Made by a program: the position numbers and the translations under genes
NCBI GenBank assembly: GCA_964418695.1
Contig: CAYQMN010000011.1
Coordinates: 36,420 to 100,419, forward strand
DNA from: Prado023 sp964418695
GTDB taxonomy: Bacteria > Actinomycetota > Actinomycetes > S36-B12 > CAIYMF01
Length of the DNA: 64,000 bases
Direction: 5' to 3'
Part shown: piece after piece, positions 55,453 to 62,496 of the stretch
How positions within the stretch are numbered: the first letter of the stretch is position 1
How the letters are laid out: every line of letters starts with the position of its first letter
Notes under the pieces: generated by a model
What the model saw: the letters and a program-made list of their open reading frames with translations, nothing else
The model's database searches: none
Told to the model about the DNA's origin: nothing

Positions 55453-56598
55453 CTACTTGCGGGGTGCGCGTGCGGCTTCGGACTCGGAAACCGCTGCCAC
55501 GGTGACCTTGACCAGAAGCTGCGGAGCGACGACGTGCGCGCGGCTCCGACCCTCGCCAAGAATCCCGATCAGGTTGTGCGAGAAGCGGTCCCGTGGGGTC
55601 GTCTCCTGCGTCATGCCGCTGTCCGTCAGGTAGGTGCTGATGGATGAGCGGTAGAGCAGGTACACGGCCTGCTTCATGGACCCGACGATGGGTGCGCCGT
55701 CCGCGATGGCAGGGGACTCCACGATGGTCATTCCCCACACGGTGCCGACACCTGAGTAGCCGGGAACGCCAGCCTGTCCGAGGTCGAGAGCAGCCGCGTC
55801 GCCAGGCGACAGGTACGCCGCGTTGGCCGTGATGCCGAGTCCCGAGAGGACCGCCTTGGCATTCCTCAGACCCTCTGCCACGGTCGCGCCAGTGGCGGTC
55901 TGAGTGCCGGTCGCGCCTGCGATGGCTGCCTGCACCTTGGCGTCCTGAGCGAGCTTCACGCCGTCCACGAGCCACGCGCGAAGGGTGCGCTCGGCACTCG
56001 CGTCGTCCTCAAGGGTCTGGCGGGAAACGTCGATCAGGTGCGCGTCAGTCTCAAGGGTTCCCTCGACCTGAGTGCTGGTCCATGTGCGAGTCGGCTTCTG
56101 CGCGCCTTCGGCGACGGTGGACGCGGCCACGACAGGCGGCGGCACTACGAAGTCGTACTTTTGACCGCTCTGCACGGTGCTGACCAGCGAGAGGCTGGGG
56201 GTGAGCGACGGCAGCGACGGCACCTGAATGCGCGTCGGACTCGGCGTGAAGTACGGGTCGCCGGTCTGAAGTTCGCGGTGAAGCAGCGCCTCTAGGTCGT
56301 AGCCGACGCCGAACCGCTCGCTGTTGCCACGGTCGTACTCGCGGAGGACGCGCCGCATGTCCGACAGGTTCTCGCCGGTCGGTGCGACTGGCTTGGTCGA
56401 GGCGAGGCGACGCGCCTCAAGGGTCGCAAGCGCGTCCGCCAGGCGGTTCTGCGCCGCGTCTCGCTGCTCGCGGAGTGCCACATAGTCGGCGCTCTCAGCG
56501 TCGGCGTCTTCGCGCTGAAGGTAGTTCTCGATCTCGGTGACGACGGTGTTCAGTTCGTCAGCCGCTGACTTGCGACGGGTTTCAAGGACGTTCGGCAT
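55453..56598 (-). CDS. HK97-type major capsid protein
   Basis: About 381 residues. The first 100 are the helical delta/scaffold domain (NVLETRRKSAADELNTVVTE with many charged residues), then the HK97 fold (QVPSLPSLTPSLSLVSTVQ, LEDDASAERTLRAWLVDGVK, GIVGESPAIADG-like). I take the ATG at 56598 because GGGGAAC lies upstream; a GTG at 56631 adds 11 residues. The tandem motif at 56699-56728 lies before it. Confidence 0.88.
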   Translation of the reverse strand: MPNVLETRRKSAADELNTVVTEIENYLQREDADAESADYVALREQRDAAQNRLADALATLEARRLASTKPVAPTGENLSDMRRVLREYDRGNSERFGVGYDLEALLHRELQTGDPYFTPSPTRIQVPSLPSLTPSLSLVSTVQSGQKYDFVVPPPVVAASTVAEGAQKPTRTWTSTQVEGTLETDAHLIDVSRQTLEDDASAERTLRAWLVDGVKLAQDAKVQAAIAGATGTQTATGATVAEGLRNAKAVLSGLGITANAAYLSPGDAAALDLGQAGVPGYSGVGTVWGMTIVESPAIADGAPIVGSMKQAVYLLYRSSISTYLTDSGMTQETTPRDRFSHNLIGILGEGRSRAHVVAPQLLVKVTVAAVSESEAARAPRK

Positions 56599-56698
56599 GT
56601 GCGTTCCCCATTCACGGAAGGTGTGTGTCACTTCTCGCGAGGCTTACGCGCGGACCGGCGTCGTGCTCTACCGGCGGGTGCTTCTTGCCGAGCTAGTC

Positions 56699-56728
56699 CA
56701 AACCATACCCGTCAAACCATACCCGTCA
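56699..56728. promoter_or_regulatory. candidate repressor sites, tandem pair
   Basis: CAAACCATACCCGTCA at 56699 and 56713, two copies 14 bases apart, spanning the protease stop and the gap before the capsid gene. Confidence 0.6.
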
Positions 56729-57281
56729 GCAGCTTTCGCACTTCCAGATTCTTTGCGCGCTCCTGCTCAATCCTCTTCACGTCACGATGGAACTCGCGGA
56801 GCGCCAGGACTCCCGCGTCCTCGTAGGCCGGGGATGGCGTCAGGCTGATCCCGTAGAACTGTCCGATGCGCGTGACTTCGCGCAGTGCGCCTGCCGCGTC
56901 GCGCGCCATGTGCGAGTCGGCCACCATCGCGGACATGCTGACGCCAGTGATGGCACCGGACGTGACGAGGGACAGCAGGTGGTCACCCCGGCTTCCGTCA
57001 ATCACGTCAGCTTCCGCGATGAGTCCGCCTTGGTCGTCGCGGAGCACCCGGACGGAGCCGTAGACGTAGGTCGGGTCATCGAGGTCGCCAGGTCGTTCCC
57101 CGATGTGCCGATAGCGCAGCAGGCCGGACGGTCGAGCCACTGGGGACTTGAACGCTCCCGCCTTGATCCGCTCGCGCTTGCCGCCGACGTTGTACGCCTT
57201 GCCGTAGGTGCAGACGCGGGTGACCAGAGTGCGTCCGTCAACCGTTGGAGCCGTGTCCTCACGGAGCCACAGCAGTTCCAT
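56712..57281 (-). CDS. prohead protease
   Basis: A 189-residue HK97-family (U35) protease: LLRYRHIGERPG with the His, and ITGVSMSAMVA with the catalytic Ser, then GISLTPSPAYEDAGV. The ATG at 57281 has GAAGGAGGGGAC upstream. It overlaps the portal stop by 23 bases. It cleaves scaffold segments of the capsid. Confidence 0.85.
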   Translation of the reverse strand: MELLWLREDTAPTVDGRTLVTRVCTYGKAYNVGGKRERIKAGAFKSPVARPSGLLRYRHIGERPGDLDDPTYVYGSVRVLRDDQGGLIAEADVIDGSRGDHLLSLVTSGAITGVSMSAMVADSHMARDAAGALREVTRIGQFYGISLTPSPAYEDAGVLALREFHRDVKRIEQERAKNLEVRKLLTGMV

Positions 57282-58371
57282 TGTCGTCCCCTCCTTCCAC
57301 GCCTGAGCCGATTGGTTGGGTGTACTTGGTGAAGTCGATGACCAGGCGAGTCCGCCACGGGAGCAGGCCGCTGATCGTCTGCTCAATGCGCGCGGACCAC
57401 GAGGCAAGCGGACCGTCCACCAAGTCCTGCCTAAACCATCCCGCATTGTTGTAGGTCATTGTGTTTGTGCTGGCGTCGAGGTACCAACTCGGCAACTCAA
57501 ATGCATGAGCAATGCTCTCGTTGCTCGCCTTTGCCATTGCGATTAGCTCGGAATCGACAGGGGAAATGGCGATTGCCTGATACCTTGTGCCATTTCCGAG
57601 CACGCTGATTTGCCGGGTGTGCTGGCGATTGTTCCATTCCTCGCGGGTCTGATCGGCCTGCCGCTGGTTGAGCGGCTGGTCCGTCGAGAGGACGCCGGAC
57701 GGGACACCGGAGTTGAACGTCTCAGAGGCGTAGGCGGTCATCCGCTGCGCCAGGCGGAACTGCTCTCGATGCCAACCGAGCACGCCACCCGGCAGGCTGT
57801 GACGCAGCGGGACCAGTCGGTGACCGGCAACCATACCGTCGTCGCTGACTGGCTCTACAGACCCGTCCACGTCCAACGCCCAACCGTCGTTGCCTTTGTA
57901 GAGGCGAGTCGGGTCGAGCACCTGAACCGTTCCGGCGCGCGGACCGTCCTCGCCGGGGATGAACGCCAGGAGTCCCAGACCGAGCCACAGGGAGTCGCGT
58001 ACCCAGCGGCTGAACAGGTCGAACCGGGTTGGCCGGTCGAGCTGTGCGAAGACACCCTTGTTGCTGCCGCCAGAGGAACCGCCGTTGAGTGCTGGGTCTG
58101 CCAGCCACGCCGGATAGCCGTCGTCGTCCGGTTCGATGACCGATCCGTCCGGCTTCCTGATGGTCCACGGCATCCGCACTAGCGGATTGCAGAGGATGGC
58201 CGTGGCACGGGTGACGGACGGCGGTAGCTGTGACTCCCACTGCCAGTGCATCCCCGTCCACCAGAGGTCGCCAGGCGGGTACGCGCTTGGGAATCCGGCG
58301 GGAGTGTTGACGTCCAGCGGGTAGTCGGGGTGCGTCCTGACCGGACTGAGTTCTGACCCGAACGCAGGCAT
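57259..58371 (-). CDS. portal protein
   Basis: A 370-residue HK97-type portal: VTRATAILCNPLVRMPW, LDPTRLYKGN, and the C-terminal HAFELPSWYLDASTNTMTYNN. It docks the terminase to the capsid vertex. It begins 30 bases past the terminase stop. Confidence 0.9.
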   Translation of the reverse strand: MPAFGSELSPVRTHPDYPLDVNTPAGFPSAYPPGDLWWTGMHWQWESQLPPSVTRATAILCNPLVRMPWTIRKPDGSVIEPDDDGYPAWLADPALNGGSSGGSNKGVFAQLDRPTRFDLFSRWVRDSLWLGLGLLAFIPGEDGPRAGTVQVLDPTRLYKGNDGWALDVDGSVEPVSDDGMVAGHRLVPLRHSLPGGVLGWHREQFRLAQRMTAYASETFNSGVPSGVLSTDQPLNQRQADQTREEWNNRQHTRQISVLGNGTRYQAIAISPVDSELIAMAKASNESIAHAFELPSWYLDASTNTMTYNNAGWFRQDLVDGPLASWSARIEQTISGLLPWRTRLVIDFTKYTQPIGSGVEGGDDNGTAVAP

Positions 58372-58401
58372 GCTGGCCTTTCAGATTGTGCGCCCAGTGC
58401 G

Positions 58402-60186
58402 CTACATGACCAGTGAGCCCGAGTGCTCGCGTTCGCTTTGAACTGCCAACACGCACCAGCTTAGAGCCTTGACCCCGCTCACATCTACCTTACTTCGCGC
58501 TCTGGATATGACTTCGCCGCCGTCAGCGGGAAGTGTGCGGACGCCTTGCCACGTCGAGTCGGGAACTCCCATGACGGTGATGCGATTCTCTGCCATGACG
58601 TTTCGCAGGACACCCGTTGCCGCTCTGGCCGTCGAGGTGGACATGGCCTTGATCGGACGGCGCATTAGCTCCGGTACTGCCGCGACGCCTGAGTAGCACC
58701 AGACCTGCCGGTCACCGATGATGGCGGCTGCCTCGCGCGCGCTGCTGACGCTCCAGACCCTGGCGCGCACGCGACCCTTGGTGTGCGGCCACGCTGCCGC
58801 TACAGACCACCTAGAACCGTCCATGAAGCTCTCGACGGCCATGACTGCATCCTCCGGTGCGTCGCCAACCTTCCCCTCTGAGCGAGCCGTCTGGTACGAC
58901 GGCAGCCAGCGGTTCGACTGCTCGGCGTTACGCGGCCAGACGTTCAGGTACTGCATGGAGAACGACTCAACGCCGCTGTCGCCGTTGGTCATGGCCTTGC
59001 TCCACTCGCGCGCCATGACCCGTTCGCGCTGCTCGTCCCAGTAAGGACTCGCCGCCTTCCAGTTGGCTGGCGTGGACGGGTCGGCTCCCTCGACGGCTCC
59101 CCACTCGATCACCAGCGTTGAGCGCGTCGCTTCCTCTGAGAGTCCCGCCGCCTTATAGGACGGGTAGAGCGAGCTAATGTGACCGTTATTGTGTCGGCCT
59201 GCCGTCGTGAAGACCATCATTTGCGGATTGCTGGCCGATATTTGCGCGGGAACAATGGAGTTGGCAATCAATCCTTCTTCGATTCCCCACGCCTCGTCAA
59301 TGATGGCGAGGTTCACGGACAGACCGACGCCTAGGTTCTCGGTCGCGGCTTGCGGCAACCATACGTTCAGGTCGCGCGCCAGCTCTTCGGTCCCGTTGGC
59401 GAACCGAACCCGGTACCCGCCTTCCCGGCCACACCAGTAGGCGGCTGGCAACCAGATGCCGCGCACCTGTTTGAGCGCGCTGGCCGTGTGAACGATGGTC
59501 TGGACTTCCTCAAACAGTTCTTCCTGCTCCATGCGCCACAAGGCGTGCTCACGGATGAGCCACGACTTGCCGACCTGGCGCGGCGTGCCGATAAGTATGG
59601 TGTCCCAGCATAGTTTCCCGGCCTCGTCGTGCTCCAACGCAGCCACCGTGACCAGTTGCTGCCACCAACGCTGGCCTTCTGAGCGTTTCGGGTGCATCCC
59701 TTGGCGCTCCTTGACCCACTTCAGCAACTCCCAGCCATATGACCCCACAGCGTTCGGATGCGGTCCGGTGAAGTGTTTAGGCGGTACTGCGTCGTCTGGC
59801 GTCGTTGGATACCACTTCGGTAAGGCTTGGAGGGTAAAAGAAAGCGGGAGCGCGGGGTCACCTGTCCCGCCTCTAGAAACGGACATCTCGGGTGCTGTGG
59901 TCGTGGTCTTCACGGCGCGCAGCTTGCGTGGTGCTCTGCGTTCGTTCTTCTGACGTGCGCCTGACGAGTCACTGCATGGCTTGCACTCGACCTGCCAGTT
60001 GTCTGCGTCATGGGTGCGATCTGGGAACGCCTGCCTGTCGAGGATGTGTCCGCATACCCACTGGTCTGTCTGCTCAAGCACCACGCCACAGCGCGCGCAT
60101 GGGGTAGGCCACGATGTGCGAGCAGCCAGCACCTTCCTCGCATTGATGGATGCGCGTCCACTCCATGAGTTGTTGGGTACTGGCAC
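58402..60186 (-). CDS. fused HNH endonuclease and large terminase
   Basis: A 594-residue single open frame. Residues 25-80 form an HNH nuclease (CARCGVVLE; CGHILDRQAF with the catalytic His; DNWQVECKPC). From about 120 the terminase ATPase follows with Walker A IGTPRQVGKSW and Walker B LAIIDEAWG, then a C-terminal nuclease domain (AVESFMDGSRWSVAAAW). HNH proteins usually lie in a separate gene next to the terminase and help to cut DNA for packaging. The fusion has no frameshift and GTG at 60186 follows AAGGGGAAG. No small terminase is seen. Confidence 0.88.
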   Translation of the reverse strand: MPVPNNSWSGRASINARKVLAARTSWPTPCARCGVVLEQTDQWVCGHILDRQAFPDRTHDADNWQVECKPCSDSSGARQKNERRAPRKLRAVKTTTTAPEMSVSRGGTGDPALPLSFTLQALPKWYPTTPDDAVPPKHFTGPHPNAVGSYGWELLKWVKERQGMHPKRSEGQRWWQQLVTVAALEHDEAGKLCWDTILIGTPRQVGKSWLIREHALWRMEQEELFEEVQTIVHTASALKQVRGIWLPAAYWCGREGGYRVRFANGTEELARDLNVWLPQAATENLGVGLSVNLAIIDEAWGIEEGLIANSIVPAQISASNPQMMVFTTAGRHNNGHISSLYPSYKAAGLSEEATRSTLVIEWGAVEGADPSTPANWKAASPYWDEQRERVMAREWSKAMTNGDSGVESFSMQYLNVWPRNAEQSNRWLPSYQTARSEGKVGDAPEDAVMAVESFMDGSRWSVAAAWPHTKGRVRARVWSVSSAREAAAIIGDRQVWCYSGVAAVPELMRRPIKAMSTSTARAATGVLRNVMAENRITVMGVPDSTWQGVRTLPADGGEVISRARSKVDVSGVKALSWCVLAVQSEREHSGSLVM

Positions 60187-60204
60187 ACCTTCCCCTTAGT
60201 GAGA

Positions 60205-60247
60205 GGACCGGCTGATCAGGCAGGTGTGGTGACGGACCAGCCGGTCC
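60205..60247. terminator. hairpin upstream of the late operon
   Basis: GGACCGGCTG and CAGCCGGTCC, a perfect 10-bp stem with a 23-base loop, followed on the plus strand by TTTCC. It lies in the divergent gap before the terminase and next to two copies of the repeated motif, so it may also block leftward readthrough. Confidence 0.55.
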
Positions 60248-60251
60248 TTTC

Positions 60252-60275
60252 CAAACCATACTCCAAACCATACTC
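60252..60275. promoter_or_regulatory. candidate repressor sites, tandem pair before the late operon
   Basis: CAAACCATACTC at 60252 and 60264, head to tail without a gap, in the divergent region between the terminase and the HTH gene. The TATGGT word inside each copy resembles an actinobacterial -10 box on the minus strand, so sites and promoter may overlap. Confidence 0.65.
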
Positions 60276-60364
60276 AGCTAATGCACCTGGCTTGCGTTCA
60301 TAGCTCATTCCCTATCACATAGTCTGGCTTGGTCTGGCTGGGTATGGATGGTAAGGTCATGCCT

Positions 60365-60604
60365 ATGACTGAATCATCTGATGCACTCATTCCTGTGTCC
60401 GTTATCGCTAAGGCTCTAGGCCGCGACAAGAGCAGCCTGCTCAAGCGGCTGAAGGCGTCCACCTACGTCTTGCATTACGCGCGAGCAGAGCAAGGCCAGA
60501 CGGTCACCTGTCTCACGAAGTCCGATGCAGACGCACTGGCTCGGGAGCTATCGCGTGCGTCTGCTGTTGCCGCGACGGAATGGACGCCGCCTGATGCTCA
60601 TTGA
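60365..60604 (+). CDS. small HTH DNA-binding protein (candidate regulator or excisionase)
   Basis: A 79-residue protein with a helix-turn-helix-like segment (IPVSVIAKALGRDKSSLLKRLK) followed by a wing-like strand (YVLHYARAEQGQTVTCLTK). It is divergent from the late operon and adjacent to the repeated motif, so it may be the regulator that reads that motif, or an excisionase. Start at 60365 has GGTAAGG eight bases upstream; ATG at 60359 is also possible. Confidence 0.68.
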   Translation: MTESSDALIPVSVIAKALGRDKSSLLKRLKASTYVLHYARAEQGQTVTCLTKSDADALARELSRASAVAATEWTPPDAH

Positions 60605-60803
60605 CTTCAACAGTGAGGAAGCGATTACGGCGCTGCGGGACTGGTGGGTTCTCTGCGAGACGGAACCCACCGCACGCACGATTGACAACATGCGGCGGGA
60701 CGGACTCATTGACTGCCGCTGGGACGCTGGTGAGGGGACCATCATGTTCCGCCTGTCAGCGGCTGGCATGGAGGCGAAGCGTCGCATGGAGGCCAAGGAC
60801 TAG
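60594..60803 (+). CDS. small phage early protein
   Basis: A 69-residue protein (MLIDFNSEEAITALRDWWVL) that overlaps the previous gene by 11 bases. No function recognised. The composition and overlap support a real gene. Confidence 0.6.
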   Translation: MLIDFNSEEAITALRDWWVLCETEPTARTIDNMRRDGLIDCRWDAGEGTIMFRLSAAGMEAKRRMEAKD

Positions 60804-60881
60804 GCAGGCCAGTCTTGGTGTGGATGGCGTGTTCTGGTGTGGCTGGACGGCTAGGCGGGTCGGGTTTCGGTAGGGATAGGC

Positions 60882-61184
60882 ATGGCTGGATGGCGTGGTA
60901 AGGCAGTGGCAAGGGACGGTTTGGCAGGCGGTCGTTCGGCAGGGAACAGCTCACGGATTCCCTGGCGCGACACAAGGCGTGAGCATCCTCGACGTGGATC
61001 ACAGGTGACACGTCGTGCTTTGGCCTCTGGACATTCTTCACCCCAGGCCGGTGGAACCCTTCACGGCTCTACGCCTCCCGTTGAGCGGCTTTCCGCTTCG
61101 GGTTCTAAGTCTTATGTGGAGCGGCCTCGTTCGATGCCAGCCGCTGACGGCCTTGAGGCCTACGCGGCTATCGTGGCTTCCTGA
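60882..61184 (+). CDS. possible small basic early protein
   Basis: A 100-residue frame, rich in Arg and Gly at the start and Ser/Ala at the end, 78 bases after the previous gene. Codon third positions are not clearly biased. No family recognised. Confidence 0.25.
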   Translation: MAGWRGKAVARDGLAGGRSAGNSSRIPWRDTRREHPRRGSQVTRRALASGHSSPQAGGTLHGSTPPVERLSASGSKSYVERPRSMPAADGLEAYAAIVAS

Positions 61185-61187
61185 GCG

Positions 61188-61234
61188 GCTTCACGTTGTG
61201 TGCGCGCTTCACGTTGAGCGGCGGCTTCACGTTG
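61188..61234. repeat. 18-bp iteron-like direct repeats
   Basis: GCTTCACGTTG starts at 61188, 61206 and 61224, an exact 18-base period, with GAGCGGC between copies. It immediately follows the weak frame ending at 61184. Confidence 0.6.
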
Positions 61235-61412
61235 AGCGGCTGAGCCGCTGCACCCTGTGGATCGTGGCTCCGTGACCTGCCTGCCATCGAGGCATAGCAC
61301 CCGGCTCGCTCTGGCGGCGGGTGTTCGTGCCTTGGCCACGGAGGGTAGCACGTTGCTCAAGTCGAACGGGGATGTCGGCGTGTCGCGGTAGCTGTGGCGT
61401 GTCGGACCTAGT

Positions 61413-61424
61413 GAGTATGGTTTG
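61413..61424. promoter_or_regulatory. candidate repressor site
   Basis: GAGTATGGTTTG, the exact reverse complement of CAAACCATACTC, in the early-region gap. Confidence 0.55.
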
Positions 61425-61452
61425 GAGCGATGCTCCGTGAGCACAACCACAA

Positions 61453-61485
61453 GAGGCCGAGCACCCTGAGCGGGTGTCCGGCCTC
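61453..61485 (-). terminator. terminator of the leftward early operon
   Basis: GAGGCCG pairs with CGGCCTC, with an inner GCACCC/GGGTGT stem, just past the stop of the 61509-61922 gene. It is followed on the minus strand by TTGTGGTTGTG. Confidence 0.6.
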
Positions 61486-61496
61486 GTATGGTTTCG
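61485..61496. promoter_or_regulatory. degenerate copy of the repeated motif
   Basis: CGTATGGTTTCG differs from GAGTATGGTTTG at a few end positions. It touches the hairpin at 61453-61485. Confidence 0.4.
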
Positions 61497-61508
61497 CGTC
61501 TAACGCAT

Positions 61509-61922
61509 CTATACGGGTGCCGCAGGTGGCGGCAGGTGGAAGACGGCATCGTGAGCGCGACGGATCAGGGTCAGGTACGCGATGCACCGCGCCTCGTCGT
61601 GCCAGTCCGAGCGGCCACCGACCCGCTTCCACTTGGAGAACTCGCCGTTGGCGTGGACGAGCAGCAGAGCCGGGACGTTGGCGCTGCGAGCTAACGCTGC
61701 GAGCACTGACGTTGCCTTGTTCTCAGCGTTGCTGGTCGCCTCGATCAGGTAGAGCGGCTGCCTGCATCCGGCTGCGTCGCAGTACCCCATGAGATCAAGG
61801 TCAATCGCGCTGTGGTTGGACGGCATCACCCGCATATGCCAGTGCTGAATCGTCCGGTCAAAGTAGTCGTCCGGGTTGCGGACATGGCCGGGGACGTTGA
61901 TGACGTGCTCGCGGTCAGTCAT
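61509..61922 (-). CDS. phage early protein, possible PD-(D/E)XK nuclease fold
   Basis: A 137-residue protein. The strand pair AIDLDLMGYCD and PLYLIEATSN puts an Asp and a Glu in an order seen in some PD-(D/E)XK folds, with a Thr in place of the catalytic Lys. This is weak. ATG at 61922 overlaps the stop of the preceding 44-residue gene. Confidence 0.6.
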   Translation of the reverse strand: MTDREHVINVPGHVRNPDDYFDRTIQHWHMRVMPSNHSAIDLDLMGYCDAAGCRQPLYLIEATSNAENKATSVLAALARSANVPALLLVHANGEFSKWKRVGGRSDWHDEARCIAYLTLIRRAHDAVFHLPPPAAPV

Positions 61923-62049
61923 CGTTCAGGCCGTTCCCGCGCGGATGCTCGTCCAGCTCGTAGCCGAGACGGCGGAAGATGCCGTGCAGCGTTTCGACAG
62001 CCTCTAGCTGCCGGATGAGCGCGTCGATGTCTACCGCGTCGTCAGGCAT
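61915..62049 (-). CDS. 44-residue phage early protein
   Basis: A short frame starting at ATG 62049, within the stop of the 62275 gene (ATG overlaps TGA), and ending inside the start of the next gene. The protein is acidic (MPDDAVDIDALIRQLEAVET) and predicted helical. Overlaps at both ends argue it is translated. Confidence 0.65.
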   Translation of the reverse strand: MPDDAVDIDALIRQLEAVETLHGIFRRLGYELDEHPRGNGLNDD

Positions 62050-62275
62050 TGCGGGACTCGCTCAAGCCACGCAGGTACCCAGCCGCGTAGCTGACATGCT
62101 CCAGAATCTTCTGGGTGCCTTCGGATTCGTCGTGCTCATCCATGCATTCAGCCAGCGTCAGCATGTTCAACGCGAGTGCTTCCAGCGCAATCAGGTGGTC
62201 GTTCAAATCGAAATGGCCGCGCAGATTGCAGATGACTGCGTTTGATTCTTCGTCCCAGCGGACGTGTCCGTGCAT
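62042..62275 (-). CDS. 77-residue phage early protein
   Basis: MHGHVRWDEESNAVICNLRG with a helical C-terminal half (LIALEALALNMLTLAECMDE). No family recognised. First gene of the leftward early operon. Confidence 0.65.
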   Translation of the reverse strand: MHGHVRWDEESNAVICNLRGHFDLNDHLIALEALALNMLTLAECMDEHDESEGTQKILEHVSYAAGYLRGLSESRNA

Positions 62276-62308
62276 TTCTTGCCTCTCGATAACGCCGAGA
62301 GACAGACA

Positions 62309-62352
62309 AAGCCGCGTCCGTCAGGCATATCCACCTGAACGAAACGCGGCTT
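62309..62352 (-). terminator. hairpin downstream of the integrase
   Basis: AAGCCGCGT and ACGCGGCTT form a 9-bp stem with a 26-base loop; the minus strand reads on as TTGTCTGTC. It probably ends integrase transcription before the early operon. Confidence 0.55.
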
Positions 62353-62464
62353 CTCCGCAATCGTTTGTCCTGCTGCTCAGCCGCACACCCGGCTGGGTTG
62401 GACTCCCATTCTAACCCGATCCGTAGCAAGGAATGACCAACCGGGATTCGCTCGGCGTGTCGCC

Positions 62465-62487
62465 TAAACCATACCCAGTATGGTTTG
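62465..62487. promoter_or_regulatory. candidate repressor site, inverted pair
   Basis: AAACCATAC-CCA-GTATGGTTT, a perfect 9-bp inverted repeat with a 3-base spacer, lies just past the integrase stop. It is two copies of the repeated motif head to head and would suit a dimeric regulator. Confidence 0.68.
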
Positions 62488-62496
62488 GAGTTTCAT

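Larger units (their letters stand above)
60804..61508. other. early-region gap with weak frame, iterons and hairpins
   Basis: No firmly supported gene in about 700 bases. A plus frame at 60882-61184 (100 residues, Arg/Gly-rich, start MAGWRGKAVARDG) follows GGGATAGGC; I would not call it with confidence. The stretch also holds three 18-bp-spaced direct repeats, a hairpin at 61298-61323 and two copies of the repeated motif, so it may be the origin or control region. Confidence 0.5.

Noticed and set aside
54782..55975. A 397-residue minus-strand frame extending the tail terminator upstream
   Set aside because: The upstream part is an out-of-frame reading of capsid and connector genes. The real start is the GTG at 55123.
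57829..57840. AACCATACCGTC inside the portal gene
   Set aside because: A partial match in coding sequence; the supported copies lie in gaps or at gene ends.
60340..60350. An extra copy of the repeated motif (GGGTATGGATG)
   Set aside because: It matches at too few positions to count.
61160..61549. A 129-residue minus-strand frame with REAAAQ repeats
   Set aside because: It overlaps the end of a better supported gene, spans a terminator, and the peptide repeat is only the translation of the 18-base iterons.
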